The notes under the pieces were generated by a model. It made no database searches, had not been told where the DNA came from, and saw nothing but the letters and a program-made list of their open reading frames with translations. A stretch of DNA of 35,721 nt. Source: Bacillota bacterium. GTDB taxonomy: Bacteria; Bacillota; Bacilli; Alicyclobacillales; SLC66. The stretch is from positions 13,605-49,325 of the forward strand of contig JAPNUJ010000007.1 in assembly GCA_026627155.1 (NCBI GenBank), given 5' to 3'. The translations under genes and the position numbers were made by a program. Positions within the stretch are counted from its first letter, which is position 1. Each line of letters starts with the position of its first letter. Below, one piece after another: positions 6,942 through 15,621 of the stretch.

Positions 6942-8747
6942 CTACGGTTGCGCTGGCAAGGTCATGTCACGCAGCGCATCCTTGAGCGACGTGTCTTGCA
7001 CCCATGCGAGAAATTGTTCACGTTGCGGCCGGTCGCGGTTGACATCGATCCACTGATCGACACACGCCGGATCAAATTGTCGCCCCCGCTGGGCGACGAG
7101 GTAGTCCATGGCCGCATCATGTGTCCATGCTTCTCTGTATACTCGCGAGGACGTCAGCGCATCGTAGACATCGGCAACGGCCAAGATTCTGGCCACCACC
7201 GGCGTCTGCAACCCATTCAGGCCACTTGGGTAGCCACTGCCGTCCCAGCGCTCGTGGTGGTAGCGGATCGCATCGAGTTCACTGCTCGCGAAGTCGAGCT
7301 TGACGCACATCTCGTACCCCGTCACCGGATGCTGTTGGACCACGCGGTACTCCTCGGCCGTCAACTTTCCCTGTTTGTTAAGAATCGCGTCCGGAATCCC
7401 GATCTTCCCCACATCGTGAACCAGGCCTGCCCGGAAAATGGTCTTGAGGGTCGCCATGTCGACGTCCATGTGCAAGGCCAATTGCCACGCGTAGTAGGCG
7501 ACGCGAAGATTGTGTCCCGACGTATACGGGTCTCGCGATTCGATCGCCAGGATCAAGCTCAGAACACTGGCCGGGATGCCAAAGTCGATGCCCGATTCCG
7601 TGTAGCGTGCCGATCGTTTCGCCTCGTACATGCGTCGGTCCGCCACGACAAACAGGTCCGTCACGGTGCGGCCATCGTCTGGCCAGACGGCTTGTCCCAC
7701 ACTCACGAACAGGTTCCCCAAGTGCGCGGGCTGTAGCGCCCGACGAGCGGCGATCCCCGTTTGGATGGCACCGACCAGATCCACCCTTTGCACACCTCGC
7801 ACAAAGACCGCGAACTCGTCGCCTCCCACGCGAAAGATGCGGGCCCCACGCGGCAGAACGGCCTGCAGTGTGTCCGCAATCTGACGCAGCACCTCATCAC
7901 CGACCAGATGTCCGTGCTTGTCGTTGATATCTTTGAAGTCGTTTACATCCACGACACCAATCTGGCCGTCCGACATCCCAGTTTGTGCCGAGTCGCAAAA
8001 GAGTTCCCACGAGGCGCGATTTTCAAGATTGGTCAGGCCGTCTTTCCAAGCCGACTGCTTGATCTGCTCCATGCGGCTATAGTGACCGACCGACTTGAAA
8101 ATGCCCACTTGCAAGATCGTAATCGCCAAAATCCCGAGTTCCATCGTCCGGTGATCCAACAGCGACGCCACGACAATCAAAAAGTAGGCGTTCAGGTAAC
8201 CCCAGTGCAACTCTTTCACCGTCAAGCGGATCTGCTCACGCAACGAGCGTCGCTCCCGGTTCGCGACGATCAGCGCCGAGATCAATCGGTTGACGAGAAG
8301 GTGAACGAGAAGTGCCGGAAGCAAGGAAAGCGTCATGGCAAAGGGAGTAAGATGGAACAGACCAAGAAATGCATAGTAGGCCTTGGCACCCACATAGAGT
8401 CCAATCCCAACGTGGGCAATGGTCTCAAAGTACTTCCACCAAGGCGCGCGAGCCTTGGCCGTCAGAACGATCAGGCCCGCGATGGGCACCACGACCACAT
8501 AGGCCGGTTGGAGCAAAAAGATGCTCATCATCATCAAGGGCACACCAGGTCGCCAGGACGCGCCGCTCGGAAGTCGGACCGACCACGGCAACAAAATCAG
8601 GCCGATACAGCCCAACTCCAGAAGGACAGACCAGTGCAAGTCTCGCTCGTGTTCTACTATGAGTGCGATGCCGTGGACGGCCATGGCTGTGCCGACGAGG
8701 CTCATCGCGAGCAACCACCAAAACATGGGCGTTCGTCGTTGTATCAT
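6942..8747 (-). CDS. Membrane GGDEF / HD-GYP cyclic-di-GMP protein
   Basis: Protein of 601 residues from ATG 8747-8745. Residues 1-220 contain several membrane helices. A GGDEF domain follows, with intact GGDEF at 308-312 and the metal-binding DVNDFKDIND segment, so it can be a diguanylate cyclase. The product-inhibition I-site (RxxD before GGDEF) is absent; the position reads RGAR. The C-terminal HD-GYP domain has HDVGKIGIPD (His444, Asp445) and HHERWDGSGYP (497-507), the residues needed for c-di-GMP hydrolysis. Both synthesis and breakdown are thus possible in one protein, with the membrane region as likely sensor. The gene lies upstream of the oxidase operon in the same direction, 92 nt away. 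Confidence 0.9.
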   Translation of the reverse strand: MIQRRTPMFWWLLAMSLVGTAMAVHGIALIVEHERDLHWSVLLELGCIGLILLPWSVRLPSGASWRPGVPLMMMSIFLLQPAYVVVVPIAGLIVLTAKARAPWWKYFETIAHVGIGLYVGAKAYYAFLGLFHLTPFAMTLSLLPALLVHLLVNRLISALIVANRERRSLREQIRLTVKELHWGYLNAYFLIVVASLLDHRTMELGILAITILQVGIFKSVGHYSRMEQIKQSAWKDGLTNLENRASWELFCDSAQTGMSDGQIGVVDVNDFKDINDKHGHLVGDEVLRQIADTLQAVLPRGARIFRVGGDEFAVFVRGVQRVDLVGAIQTGIAARRALQPAHLGNLFVSVGQAVWPDDGRTVTDLFVVADRRMYEAKRSARYTESGIDFGIPASVLSLILAIESRDPYTSGHNLRVAYYAWQLALHMDVDMATLKTIFRAGLVHDVGKIGIPDAILNKQGKLTAEEYRVVQQHPVTGYEMCVKLDFASSELDAIRYHHERWDGSGYPSGLNGLQTPVVARILAVADVYDALTSSRVYREAWTHDAAMDYLVAQRGRQFDPACVDQWIDVNRDRPQREQFLAWVQDTSLKDALRDMTLPAQP

Positions 8748-9057
8748 ACTCACTGACCTTTTGAAAACAGTATGGGCTCCCACTTATGAACCGAGGACTT
8801 ATATCTTTCTCTATAAAAGGCACTGCCTCTACGCTACTCTTCAGTACTGTACTCTACCTGACCCAGTATACAGCATATCAGGAAACTAGCGCAGATGCCA
8901 GCCTAGCCACTCTCACAGAGTGGACGCGCCCGTCACACATTGGCCACGTGCTTTGCATGAATTTAAAGCCATATTCAATCCTGTGAGCCTAGGATAAGGG
9001 GGAGATGAGGGATTCGTCACTTCATCCGCAATCCACGAGGGAAATGGAGAGATTCCG
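8748..9057. other. Divergent intergenic region
   Basis: About 310 bases between the minus-strand GGDEF/HD-GYP gene and the plus-strand secreted repeat protein, so promoters for both should lie here. A short hairpin CCACTCT-CAC-AGAGTGG is visible near 8905-8925. AT-rich stretches lie near 8805-8820 and 8955-8985, but I could not assign -35 and -10 boxes with confidence. The ribosome site of the plus gene is GGAG, 8 nt before ATG 9058. A 66-codon reading at 8786 lacks a ribosome site and looks accidental. Confidence 0.4.
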
Positions 9058-9888
9058 ATGAACTTCAGTCAGAAGCGCTGGATCGGCGCCGCCGCGGTAC
9101 TCATAACGGTTGCCATGGGATCGACAGCCGCCTTTGCGGCCACGACGAGCGGTTGGCACCACGGCATGCGCGGTGCCCACAGGGGCATGATGGGAACCGC
9201 ACTGTCGACGCTCGCCAAGGACCTGAACCTCAGTCCAGCCACGCTCAAGTCTGACCTGAAGGCGGGTCAATCGATCGCCGCCATCGCCAAGGCACAAAAC
9301 GTCCCAACCGCGACGCTCATCGACGATCTCGAAGCCAGCGTGGCGACCCACTTGACGGCGCTGGTCACCGCCGGCAAAATCACGAGCGCAAAAGAGCAGA
9401 CGATGCAACAACGGGCCGACACGATGATCACCAACTTCGTCGATGGCACGATGCCGAAGTGGCCCGGCAAAGGTCAAGGCATGAAACCTGGTTCCAATCC
9501 CGGCATGTGGGGGATGAAACCACACGGCGGTCATGGCATGTGGGGCATGGGGCGCGGTGTGATGGGACCTGAAATGACGACCCTCGCCAAGGCCCTCAAC
9601 CTCCCCCCGGCCACGTTGCGTGCTGATCTGAAGGCAGGTCAGTCGTTGTCCGCGATCGCGAAGACGCAAAACGTGCCCACGACGACGATCATCGGCGACC
9701 TCGAGGCGTCCGTGACGACCCGGTTGACAGCCCTGGTCACGGCCGGCAAAATCACGAGCGCACAAGAGCAGACGATGCAGCAACGAGCCGACACGATGAT
9801 CACCAACTTCGTCAACGGCACCTGGCCCAAGTGGTCGGCAACCGGTAAGTCAGGCACAGGCGCGAGCGGTACCCATCAGCCCGCCTGA
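9058..9888 (+). CDS. Secreted protein with two copies of an 85-residue domain
   Basis: 276 residues with a typical signal peptide cleaved near AAFAA (residues 24-28). Residues 51-135 and 175-259 are near-identical repeats (offset 124 residues, 372 bp), each starting TLAKxLNLxPATL, containing LKAGQS, AIAKxQNVPT and the segment LTALVTAGKITSA, and ending PKW. Each repeat looks like a pair of small helical hairpins, as in secreted Firmicutes proteins of unknown function. The linker (136-170) and the region after the signal are rich in Met, His, Gly and Trp (for example GHGMWGMGRG), which could bind metal. The DNA of the repeats is also closely similar, which points to a fairly recent internal duplication. 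Function unknown. Confidence 0.85.
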   Translation: MNFSQKRWIGAAAVLITVAMGSTAAFAATTSGWHHGMRGAHRGMMGTALSTLAKDLNLSPATLKSDLKAGQSIAAIAKAQNVPTATLIDDLEASVATHLTALVTAGKITSAKEQTMQQRADTMITNFVDGTMPKWPGKGQGMKPGSNPGMWGMKPHGGHGMWGMGRGVMGPEMTTLAKALNLPPATLRADLKAGQSLSAIAKTQNVPTTTIIGDLEASVTTRLTALVTAGKITSAQEQTMQQRADTMITNFVNGTWPKWSATGKSGTGASGTHQPA

Positions 9889-9889
9889 T

Positions 9890-9955
9890 CAGAATAACGG
9901 CGCAGCCGCTTATTCTTCTCGCAGACGGTGGCGCGAGAGCGCCATGGTACCGTCT
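9890..9955 (+). repeat. Dispersed structured repeat, copy 1
   Basis: Two adjacent hairpins starting 2 nt after the stop codon of the gene ending at 9888. Hairpin 1: AGAATAA+CGGC (9891-9901) pairs with GCCG+TTATTCT (9905-9916), with one unpaired C at 9909. Hairpin 2: AGACGGT (9923-9929) pairs with ACCGTCT (9949-9955); inside, GGCGC and GCGCC close a GAGA tetraloop (9935-9938), and a 5-nt bulge ATGGT lies on the 3' side. Copies 2 and 3 at 24351 and 34834 match closely. No flanking transposase is visible. Confidence 0.9.
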
Positions 9956-9971
9956 AATCAGAAAGCAGAAG

Positions 9972-10007
9972 GAAGCGCGCGGAGGCGGTCTGTGCACCGC
10001 GCGCTTC
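9972..10007. terminator. Hairpin between two convergent genes
   Basis: GAAGCGCGCGG (9972-9982) and CCGCGCGCTTC (9997-10007) form a perfect 11-bp stem with a 14-nt loop in the space between the plus-strand gene ending at 9888 and the minus-strand kinase ending at 10109. No long T-run follows on either side, so it is a candidate bidirectional terminator only. Confidence 0.45.
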
Positions 10008-10029
10008 TTCATGCGCGCCGCCTCCTCGA

Positions 10030-10058
10030 CCCTCCTCTGTACAACCCTCCTCTGTACA
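10030..10058. repeat. Tandem 15-bp duplication
   Basis: CCCTCCTCTGTACA occurs at 10030-10043 and again at 10045-10058, a two-unit tandem repeat just after the end of the histidine kinase gene. It looks like a slippage product. No function is apparent. Confidence 0.7.
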
Positions 10059-10108
10059 GCCGTCCCCTGCACGCCCGCCCGCGGACGTAAGCGACGACAC
10101 AACCGCCG

Positions 10109-11563
10109 TCACAAAAAGCGCACAGAAACCGAGACGACGGCCCCCCCTGCGGGAGAATTCGATACCTGCATCGTTCCCCCATGCCGCTCTGCCAACTCTC
10201 GCACGATGTACAGTCCAAGCCCTGCATGATCGCCACTTCGGGCCGGATCCGCGCGGTAGAAAGGCTGCATCACCCGGCCCAGGTCGGCCTCCGGGAAACC
10301 CGGCCCAGAGTCGTGGAGGCGCACTTCTATGACCCCATCGAAGATTTGCACAAACCAATCGATCCGCCCCTGATCGGGCGTATGCTCCAGCGCATTGGAC
10401 GCCAGGTTGTCCAGGATCTGCGCGACGCGATCCACATCGAGCCGGACAAGCGACTTGTCTGCGCGCACATCCGTTACCTCCAGCGACATCGCCACCCGGT
10501 CGGCGACCAGCACCTCGTACTCAGACAATTTGCCGCGCACAAACCCCACGACATCAATCCACGACGAATCCAGCGCAAAATTGGGGCTTCCGACATCCGT
10601 CACCGTCTTGAAATCGCGAAGCAACCGCGCGATGCGCAGCGCATTGCGCTGGATAGCGAGCGCGTACCGCCTGACCACGTCCGGCAGTCCTTGCATCTCC
10701 ACCAACAAGTCGGCGTGGCCCTGAATGATCGTCACAGGCGTCCGTACATCGTGTGAGACGGCAGCAAGCATTTCCCGGCGCTCGTCCTCGAGCGCCCACT
10801 GGCGCATCAACGATGACTTCAAGTCCGCCCTCATCTCCTCGAAGGCTGACAACAACTGCCCGATCTCGTTGGGCTCGTGATAGTCGATGACGAAATCGAG
10901 TTCGCGCATCTGAATCTTGCGCGCCGCTTGCACCAGCATCTCGATCGGTCGGTTGATCTGATGGCTCAGGCGACGGGCAAACAGCCAGGTGTAGAGAGCA
11001 ATGTAGACAAACGGCGTGCACAGCAGTAACAAAAGCACCCCTCTTGCCACCCAAGGAGGGTCGTTTGCCAGCGTACTCATGCGCGCCTGCCAGCGTATAT
11101 ACACGGCGCCAGCCAAGTGGCCGTCACGACTGAGCACCGGCACGAGGCGCGCCGAGACGACCCGAGGAAATCCGTTCCCGTCGGCAATCTCCCGTTCATT
11201 CAGATGCGCAAACAGATCGGCCCGGGAGGTGTACAGTCTTCCTTTGACTGTACCGTACAATGGGCGTCCCGTGTCGGTCATGACCTGAAAAGCGGCCACG
11301 CTCGGCGGCAACTGACGGGCCAATTCCGGACCCGTCGTCGGCGTCAGGACCGCCGCTCCCATCCTGGTGACATAGGCCTCGGCCGATTCAGCGTACACCT
11401 CCCCGTTGGGCCCTTGTGTCGCAAGTCGTGAAACGACAAAGAACGTCAGCACCGTGCTGACGAAGCTGAACAGGCCAATGAAGACGACCCCGAGCATGAC
11501 CCGACCCCTGATCGAGAGCGTTAGTCTTCGCGAGCGGCGTCCCACCGGTAACCCACTCCCCAT
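10109..11563 (-). CDS. Membrane sensor histidine kinase
   Basis: 484 residues (ATG 11563; a GTG at 11545 has the better ribosome site, GGGGAG). Two membrane helices (about 21-45 and 173-196) enclose an extracytoplasmic sensor of about 125 residues; a HAMP linker follows (about 197-250). The dimerisation domain has the phospho-acceptor His271 in SHDVRTP. The catalytic domain shows the N box (NLASNALEHT), G1 (DSGPGF) and G2 (HAGLGLYIVRELAERHGG). It overlaps the response regulator gene by about 43 nt, so the two form a pair. Together with the ABC exporter upstream it resembles peptide-antibiotic sensing and resistance sets, though the large sensor differs from the short BceS type. Confidence 0.92.
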   Translation of the reverse strand: MGSGLPVGRRSRRLTLSIRGRVMLGVVFIGLFSFVSTVLTFFVVSRLATQGPNGEVYAESAEAYVTRMGAAVLTPTTGPELARQLPPSVAAFQVMTDTGRPLYGTVKGRLYTSRADLFAHLNEREIADGNGFPRVVSARLVPVLSRDGHLAGAVYIRWQARMSTLANDPPWVARGVLLLLLCTPFVYIALYTWLFARRLSHQINRPIEMLVQAARKIQMRELDFVIDYHEPNEIGQLLSAFEEMRADLKSSLMRQWALEDERREMLAAVSHDVRTPVTIIQGHADLLVEMQGLPDVVRRYALAIQRNALRIARLLRDFKTVTDVGSPNFALDSSWIDVVGFVRGKLSEYEVLVADRVAMSLEVTDVRADKSLVRLDVDRVAQILDNLASNALEHTPDQGRIDWFVQIFDGVIEVRLHDSGPGFPEADLGRVMQPFYRADPARSGDHAGLGLYIVRELAERHGGTMQVSNSPAGGAVVSVSVRFL

Positions 11564-12216
11564 AGCGTAGCGATATACCGACTGTCCGGATCAAGGATCG
11601 CGAGTTTGCTGCGGATCTTCTTGATGTGCTCTGTGACCGTGCTGGATTCCCCCCTGGCATCAAGCCCCCAGATCCGGTCATAGATCTGCTCCTTTGAAAA
11701 TACTTGTCCAGGGTGCAACGCCAACAGCGCCAGGATGTCAAATTCCCGAGGAGTCAACGGCACGTTCTCTCCGCGAACCTCGACGACGTGACGCGGTACA
11801 GAGAGCCACAACGCGCCAAAGCGCAGCACACCGAGTGCCGCGGCCGGCCGCGCGCGTCGTTCGCGGCGCAGGTGGGCGTGCACCCGCGCTCGCAGCTCAG
11901 CGATGCCAAACGGCTTGACCAAGTAGTCATCGCCCCCCAGAGCGAGCCCGTGCACGCGGTCCGCCTCAGCATCCCGCGCACTTAAAAAGACAATCGGGCA
12001 TAAAACGGTCTTGCGAATCGCTCGACACACTTCAAAGCCGTTGACCCCCGGCATCATGACGTCCAGCAAGATCAGATCCGGTGCCAGGCGCGCCTTAGCC
12101 TCCGCTTCCGGCCCGGACTGCGCCAGATCGACGTGATAGCCCTCGACCTCCAGGGCATCGCGAATCATCTCGAGGATCTCCGGCTCATCGTCAACCACCA
12201 GTATGCGCAACCCCAT
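11521..12216 (-). CDS. OmpR-family response regulator
   Basis: 231 residues. The receiver domain has the acidic pocket DDE (9-11), phospho-acceptor Asp52, Ser79 and Lys101 in YLVKPF. The C-terminal winged helix (about 130-226) has LTPREFDILALLALHPGQVF and a recognition region STVTEHIKKIRSKL, ending GVGYRW, as in the OmpR/PhoB family. It sits between the ABC permease and the kinase on the same strand, and very likely controls the exporter operon. The start ATG is 18 nt downstream of the permease end; the ribosome site is GGAGGG. Confidence 0.93.
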   Translation of the reverse strand: MGLRILVVDDEPEILEMIRDALEVEGYHVDLAQSGPEAEAKARLAPDLILLDVMMPGVNGFEVCRAIRKTVLCPIVFLSARDAEADRVHGLALGGDDYLVKPFGIAELRARVHAHLRRERRARPAAALGVLRFGALWLSVPRHVVEVRGENVPLTPREFDILALLALHPGQVFSKEQIYDRIWGLDARGESSTVTEHIKKIRSKLAILDPDSRYIATLWGVGYRWDAARED

Positions 12217-12234
12217 GCACAGCCCTCCGAGCGC

Positions 12235-13203
12235 TCACGTCAAAGCCACGTCGCGTTTCCGGAAAATATACCACGAGAGTCCATTCATCACGATGAAATA
12301 GACGGCGAGCACCACGACTGAGAAAGTCAAGGTCATCCCGCTGATCGCGGGCCCGTTGAAGAAATACTGCGCCAGGTTGGTGTTGGCAAACAGAATGTAC
12401 TTGTCCCACGAGTAGGTGCTGAGCACGCGAACGATCGTGTTGCCGATAAACAGCGAGACGATCGACAACGCGATCGCGATGGAACTGCTGCGAAAGATGG
12501 TGCTGATCATGAAGGCAATGGTCACCGTCATCAGAAGCGAGATACTGTTGAACCCATAGTTCGCGAAGAGGTACGCGATCATGTTCATTTGCGCAACGTG
12601 CCCCGTGGCGCTCATGTAGATATAAGGGGCCGACGCACCGGTGAACCCAAACAGCCCACCCCCGACGAGAAGCGAGACGCCCAGTGTGACCGCCATCAAC
12701 ACGATGGAAAACAGCAACACCGCTAGGTACTTCGACAGGAGAATGCGACTGCGCGTCTGCGCGCGAGTGAGCAACAGCTTGATGGTGCCCCCGGTGAATT
12801 CGCCTGCCACGATGTCGCCGGCGATGATCGCGACAAAGACCGTAAGGAGCACCCCCACCGCCTCCTGCTCCACCTGGTTGCTAAAGCTCCAACCCGTGGG
12901 CTGCTGGGGCGGCACGTTGTGACTGATCGCGTAGTCGTTCGTCTGGATCTGCACCTCCAGCTGCGCGGCCCCGTGCCCGAAGATCGCCAGGTGCCGCCCG
13001 CCGCCCGCCGCTTCTTGCCTCAGTTGTTGATTTTGCACGATCAGCGCCTGCTTCCAGTTGGCCGGCGTGGGCTGTTCATGCCCCTTCATCAAGACCCCGG
13101 TCAGGAGGACGATGGCTGCCATCAGCGCGATGAGGATCCACGTGCGAGGGCGCCGGTACAACTTCATGTTCTCATTGGCGAAGAGGCTAAGCAATGGTCT
13201 CAT
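12235..13203 (-). CDS. ABC-2 type exporter permease
   Basis: About 320 residues: an N-terminal cytoplasmic segment (NENMKLYRRPRTW), a first helix, an extracytoplasmic region of about 70 residues, then five more helices, the layout of BcrB/NatB-like ABC-2 permeases. The motif FTGGTIKLLLTRAQTRSRILLSKYL matches the conserved EFxxGTxxxLLTxPxxRxxxxxSK region of this family. The gene overlaps the ATPase by 17 nt. ATG 13203 directly abuts AGGAG, while a TTG three codons later (13194) has 9-nt spacing and may be the true start. Works with the ATPase to export or expel a peptide, lipid or antibiotic. Confidence 0.88.
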   Translation of the reverse strand: MRPLLSLFANENMKLYRRPRTWILIALMAAIVLLTGVLMKGHEQPTPANWKQALIVQNQQLRQEAAGGGRHLAIFGHGAAQLEVQIQTNDYAISHNVPPQQPTGWSFSNQVEQEAVGVLLTVFVAIIAGDIVAGEFTGGTIKLLLTRAQTRSRILLSKYLAVLLFSIVLMAVTLGVSLLVGGGLFGFTGASAPYIYMSATGHVAQMNMIAYLFANYGFNSISLLMTVTIAFMISTIFRSSSIAIALSIVSLFIGNTIVRVLSTYSWDKYILFANTNLAQYFFNGPAISGMTLTFSVVVLAVYFIVMNGLSWYIFRKRDVALT

Positions 13204-14116
13204 CTCCTGTCATTTCGAGAAAACTCTCCTCGAGTGTCTTGCGCTGACTTTTGACTTCAAACAACCGCACGCCTTCGCCCGTCAAAGCCGCGACCGCCTC
13301 GGGAACCTGCTCGCGCATCAGCGGCAACGTGACCCGATGCTCCCCCGACGTCACCACCTGCGCCGCGAAGTGTTGGCGAAGCACCTGCTCGGCCGTGCCG
13401 ACATCATCCACTTCAAACGACGTGGAAAGCGCCCCGTCGCCAGACAGCCCCATGTCGCCCATGCGCTCTACCTGAATCAATTTGCCTTGTTGAATCACCG
13501 CGACGCGGTCACACATCAGTTCCATCTCGGACAACAGGTGACTGGACACGATGACCGCCATTCCCTGCTCGCGCGCCAGCTTGCGCAAATGATCGCGCAG
13601 CTCGCGAATGCCCGCCGGATCCAGGCCGTTCGTCGGCTCGTCGAGAATCAGGATCGAAGGCTCGTGCAAGAGCGCCTGGGCCAGCCCCAACCGTTGGCGC
13701 ATCCCGAGCGAGTACGTCTTGACCTTGTCGTGAATCCGATTTTGCAGACCCACCAGAGCAACCACTTCATCGATGCGCCGGGGGTCGAGCCCTGGCGTCA
13801 TTCGCGCCATGTGACGCAGGTTCTCATAGCCCGTCAGGTACTTGTACAGTTCAGGATTTTCGACGATGCATCCGACATGCTGCATGGCCTTTGAGAAATC
13901 CTTCGCAACATCGACACCGTGAACGAGGACCTGCCCCTCACTGATCGAGATCAGGCCCACCATCATCCGGATGCTCGTCGTCTTACCCGCTCCGTTTGGG
14001 CCCAAAAAACCAAACACCTCACCTTTGGGTATGTCAAATGTGAGGTGGTCGACCAACGTCTTGTTCCCGACACGCTTCGTCAGTCCGCGCAATTGCATTG
14101 CCGGTTGCTCGTCCAT
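13187..14116 (-). CDS. ABC exporter ATPase (BcrA-like)
   Basis: 309 residues from ATG 14116, with AGGAGG 10 nt upstream. Walker A GPNGAGKT (39-46), the ABC signature around YSLGMRQRLGLA (135-146), Walker B ILILDEP (155-161) and a switch His in SSHLL are all present. The C-terminal 80 residues form the extra domain typical of DrrA/BcrA-like ATPases that pair with ABC-2 permeases. First gene of a four-gene set: ATPase, permease, response regulator, kinase. Substrate unknown; by context a membrane-active antibiotic is a fair guess. Confidence 0.93.
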   Translation of the reverse strand: MDEQPAMQLRGLTKRVGNKTLVDHLTFDIPKGEVFGFLGPNGAGKTTSIRMMVGLISISEGQVLVHGVDVAKDFSKAMQHVGCIVENPELYKYLTGYENLRHMARMTPGLDPRRIDEVVALVGLQNRIHDKVKTYSLGMRQRLGLAQALLHEPSILILDEPTNGLDPAGIRELRDHLRKLAREQGMAVIVSSHLLSEMELMCDRVAVIQQGKLIQVERMGDMGLSGDGALSTSFEVDDVGTAEQVLRQHFAAQVVTSGEHRVTLPLMREQVPEAVAALTGEGVRLFEVKSQRKTLEESFLEMTGDETIA

Positions 14117-14176
14117 ACCTGGCAGTCCTCCTGTCCTATCGCTTCCTGGACAGGCTACCACGCAAAGATAAAGAAA

Positions 14177-15370
14177 CTATAAGGAAGGAGCATGAAACCT
14201 TTCAACCCGGCCCCCACCCGCTGCCTTGGCCCGATACATGGCTTGATCTGCGGCCTTCAAGAGCTCTCCCGACGTTTGTGCGTCGTCTGGAAACACCGCG
14301 ACGCCGACACTGGCCCCCAACCGGGGACAGAGCCTGCGCACGTCATCCAACGCATAGCAGGCCAGCAGCCGCATTGCCATATCCTCGGTGGTTACAGCCT
14401 CGTCTTGCAGTGGAATCAGCATCGCAAACTCATCTCCGCCCAGCCTCGCGACGAGATCCTGTTCGCGCTTGATCTGACCAAAGAGTTCGCCTGTGAGGCG
14501 CAGCGCCCGATCGCCGGCCTCATGACCGAGGGAATCGTTGAGCGGCTTGAAACCGTCGAGATCGATGAATAATAGCGCCAGTTTGTATCCGCTACGCTCG
14601 GCCTCTGTAATGGCCTTGCCGAGTTGCTGGATGAAGTAGCGGCGATTAGACAACTTCGTCAACGCGTCATGGCTTGACTCATACTCCAGGCGCGTGGTCA
14701 GTTCCTGCTTGTCGCGAATGTCGCGTCGCAGTTGAGTGTAGGACAATGTGAGCAAGGCCAAGAACAAGACGGCCCCAAGTGCAGGCCAAATCGTGCTCTG
14801 CGTCTGGGCCGACGATGCCAGTAGACGCTCGCGTTCGACGCGCTGCAACACCATTTGCTTCAGTGACGCGAGCCTCTGGCGAATCGTGTCCATATCCAGT
14901 TGACCGGCATTGGTATCCACCAAGGTCAAAGCCGCCCGATAGCCTTGCGATCTACGTAGGCCGATCGTGGCTGCCAATTCTGACTCCTTCGCCGCGATGA
15001 GAGCGCTGAGGGCATGCAGCTGCACCTGCCTGGAGACGTAAGGCCCAAGGCGGCGGGACAAGTCGGCGAGCGCCCGAACCGCCTGCTCACGCCCGAGGTC
15101 GTATGGCTGCAGATAGGCTGCACGGCCGGTCAAGAGATAGCCGCGTTGTCCAGTTTCCATATTGAGCAGGGCGATCAACACATTGTCATCGTCGACGATG
15201 ATGCGCGTGTCATTGGACACACTGTTCTGCGCTTGCGAAACGGCGACGCTCCGACTGACGATCATGACTACCGTCAACACCAGCGCAGCCGCGACAAACA
15301 CCAACAGACGCAGGACGCGACGTTCTACAGAAGCTGGGCCTCTACCACGAGATGACACACCACTAGCCAA
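14177..15370 (-). CDS. CHASE3-GGDEF diguanylate cyclase
   Basis: 397 residues. TTG 15370-15368 follows GGAGG by 7 nt. A helix at about 20-43 and another at about 194-212 enclose a CHASE3-like sensor with the typical NMETGQRGYLLTG and YLQPY motifs. The GGDEF domain has SHDALTKLSNRRYF, IDLDGFKPLNDSLGH and intact GGDEF (311-315). The inhibitory I-site RxxD is present (Arg302-Asp305, REQD), so the enzyme should be limited by its own product, unlike the cyclase at 6942-8747. Stands alone, 60 nt after the ABC exporter promoter region, in the same direction. Confidence 0.92.
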   Translation of the reverse strand: MASGVSSRGRGPASVERRVLRLLVFVAAALVLTVVMIVSRSVAVSQAQNSVSNDTRIIVDDDNVLIALLNMETGQRGYLLTGRAAYLQPYDLGREQAVRALADLSRRLGPYVSRQVQLHALSALIAAKESELAATIGLRRSQGYRAALTLVDTNAGQLDMDTIRQRLASLKQMVLQRVERERLLASSAQTQSTIWPALGAVLFLALLTLSYTQLRRDIRDKQELTTRLEYESSHDALTKLSNRRYFIQQLGKAITEAERSGYKLALLFIDLDGFKPLNDSLGHEAGDRALRLTGELFGQIKREQDLVARLGGDEFAMLIPLQDEAVTTEDMAMRLLACYALDDVRRLCPRLGASVGVAVFPDDAQTSGELLKAADQAMYRAKAAGGGRVERFHAPSL

Positions 15371-15546
15371 GACATGTCCTCCAAAACGGCCTGCGTGCGA
15401 CCGATTGTCATTGCATTGTCATAACTATGAACAAACATGATACAAAAGAGTTGCTGACATTGTCCCACACGCCGTCGATTCGCGCAACTGGGCCCGGTCT
15501 CCCAGTGCCGCTCACGCGCTACCTGATCGGTGATCGAAGCCCCTCA

Positions 15547-15602
15547 CGCAAGACGCCCTTAAGACGGCTTTAAGACGCCTTTCGGACGGTCTGTGGTACA
15601 CT
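15547..15602 (+). promoter_or_regulatory. Four tandem 11-bp repeats next to a -10 box
   Basis: CGCAAGACGCC (15547), CTTAAGACGGC (15558), TTTAAGACGCC (15569) and TTTCGGACGGT (15580) are four directly abutting 11-bp units with consensus nTTAAGACGsC. A TACACT -10 candidate lies at 15597-15602, 20 nt before the ATG of the next gene. Direct repeats with an 11-bp period fit response regulators of the OmpR/PhoB type, including PhoP boxes built on TTAACA-like units in Bacillus. No good -35 box is present, as expected for an activated promoter. The controlling protein is unknown. Confidence 0.6.
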
Positions 15603-15621
15603 CAGCCAGGAGGTGGATTCA

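Noticed and set aside
8786..8986. A 66-codon plus-strand reading in the divergent intergenic region
   Set aside because: No ribosome site, and it overlaps the region where both promoters are expected.
10030..10058. Short tandem repeat as a possible CRISPR remnant
   Set aside because: Only two directly adjacent 15-bp units with no spacers and no cas genes.
9812..10102. Minus-strand reading through repeat copy 1, similar to a stretch upstream of the methyltransferase
   Set aside because: The shared peptide GALAPPSARRI comes only from translating the dispersed repeat in antisense; neither has a ribosome site. It would wrongly extend gene starts in automatic annotation.
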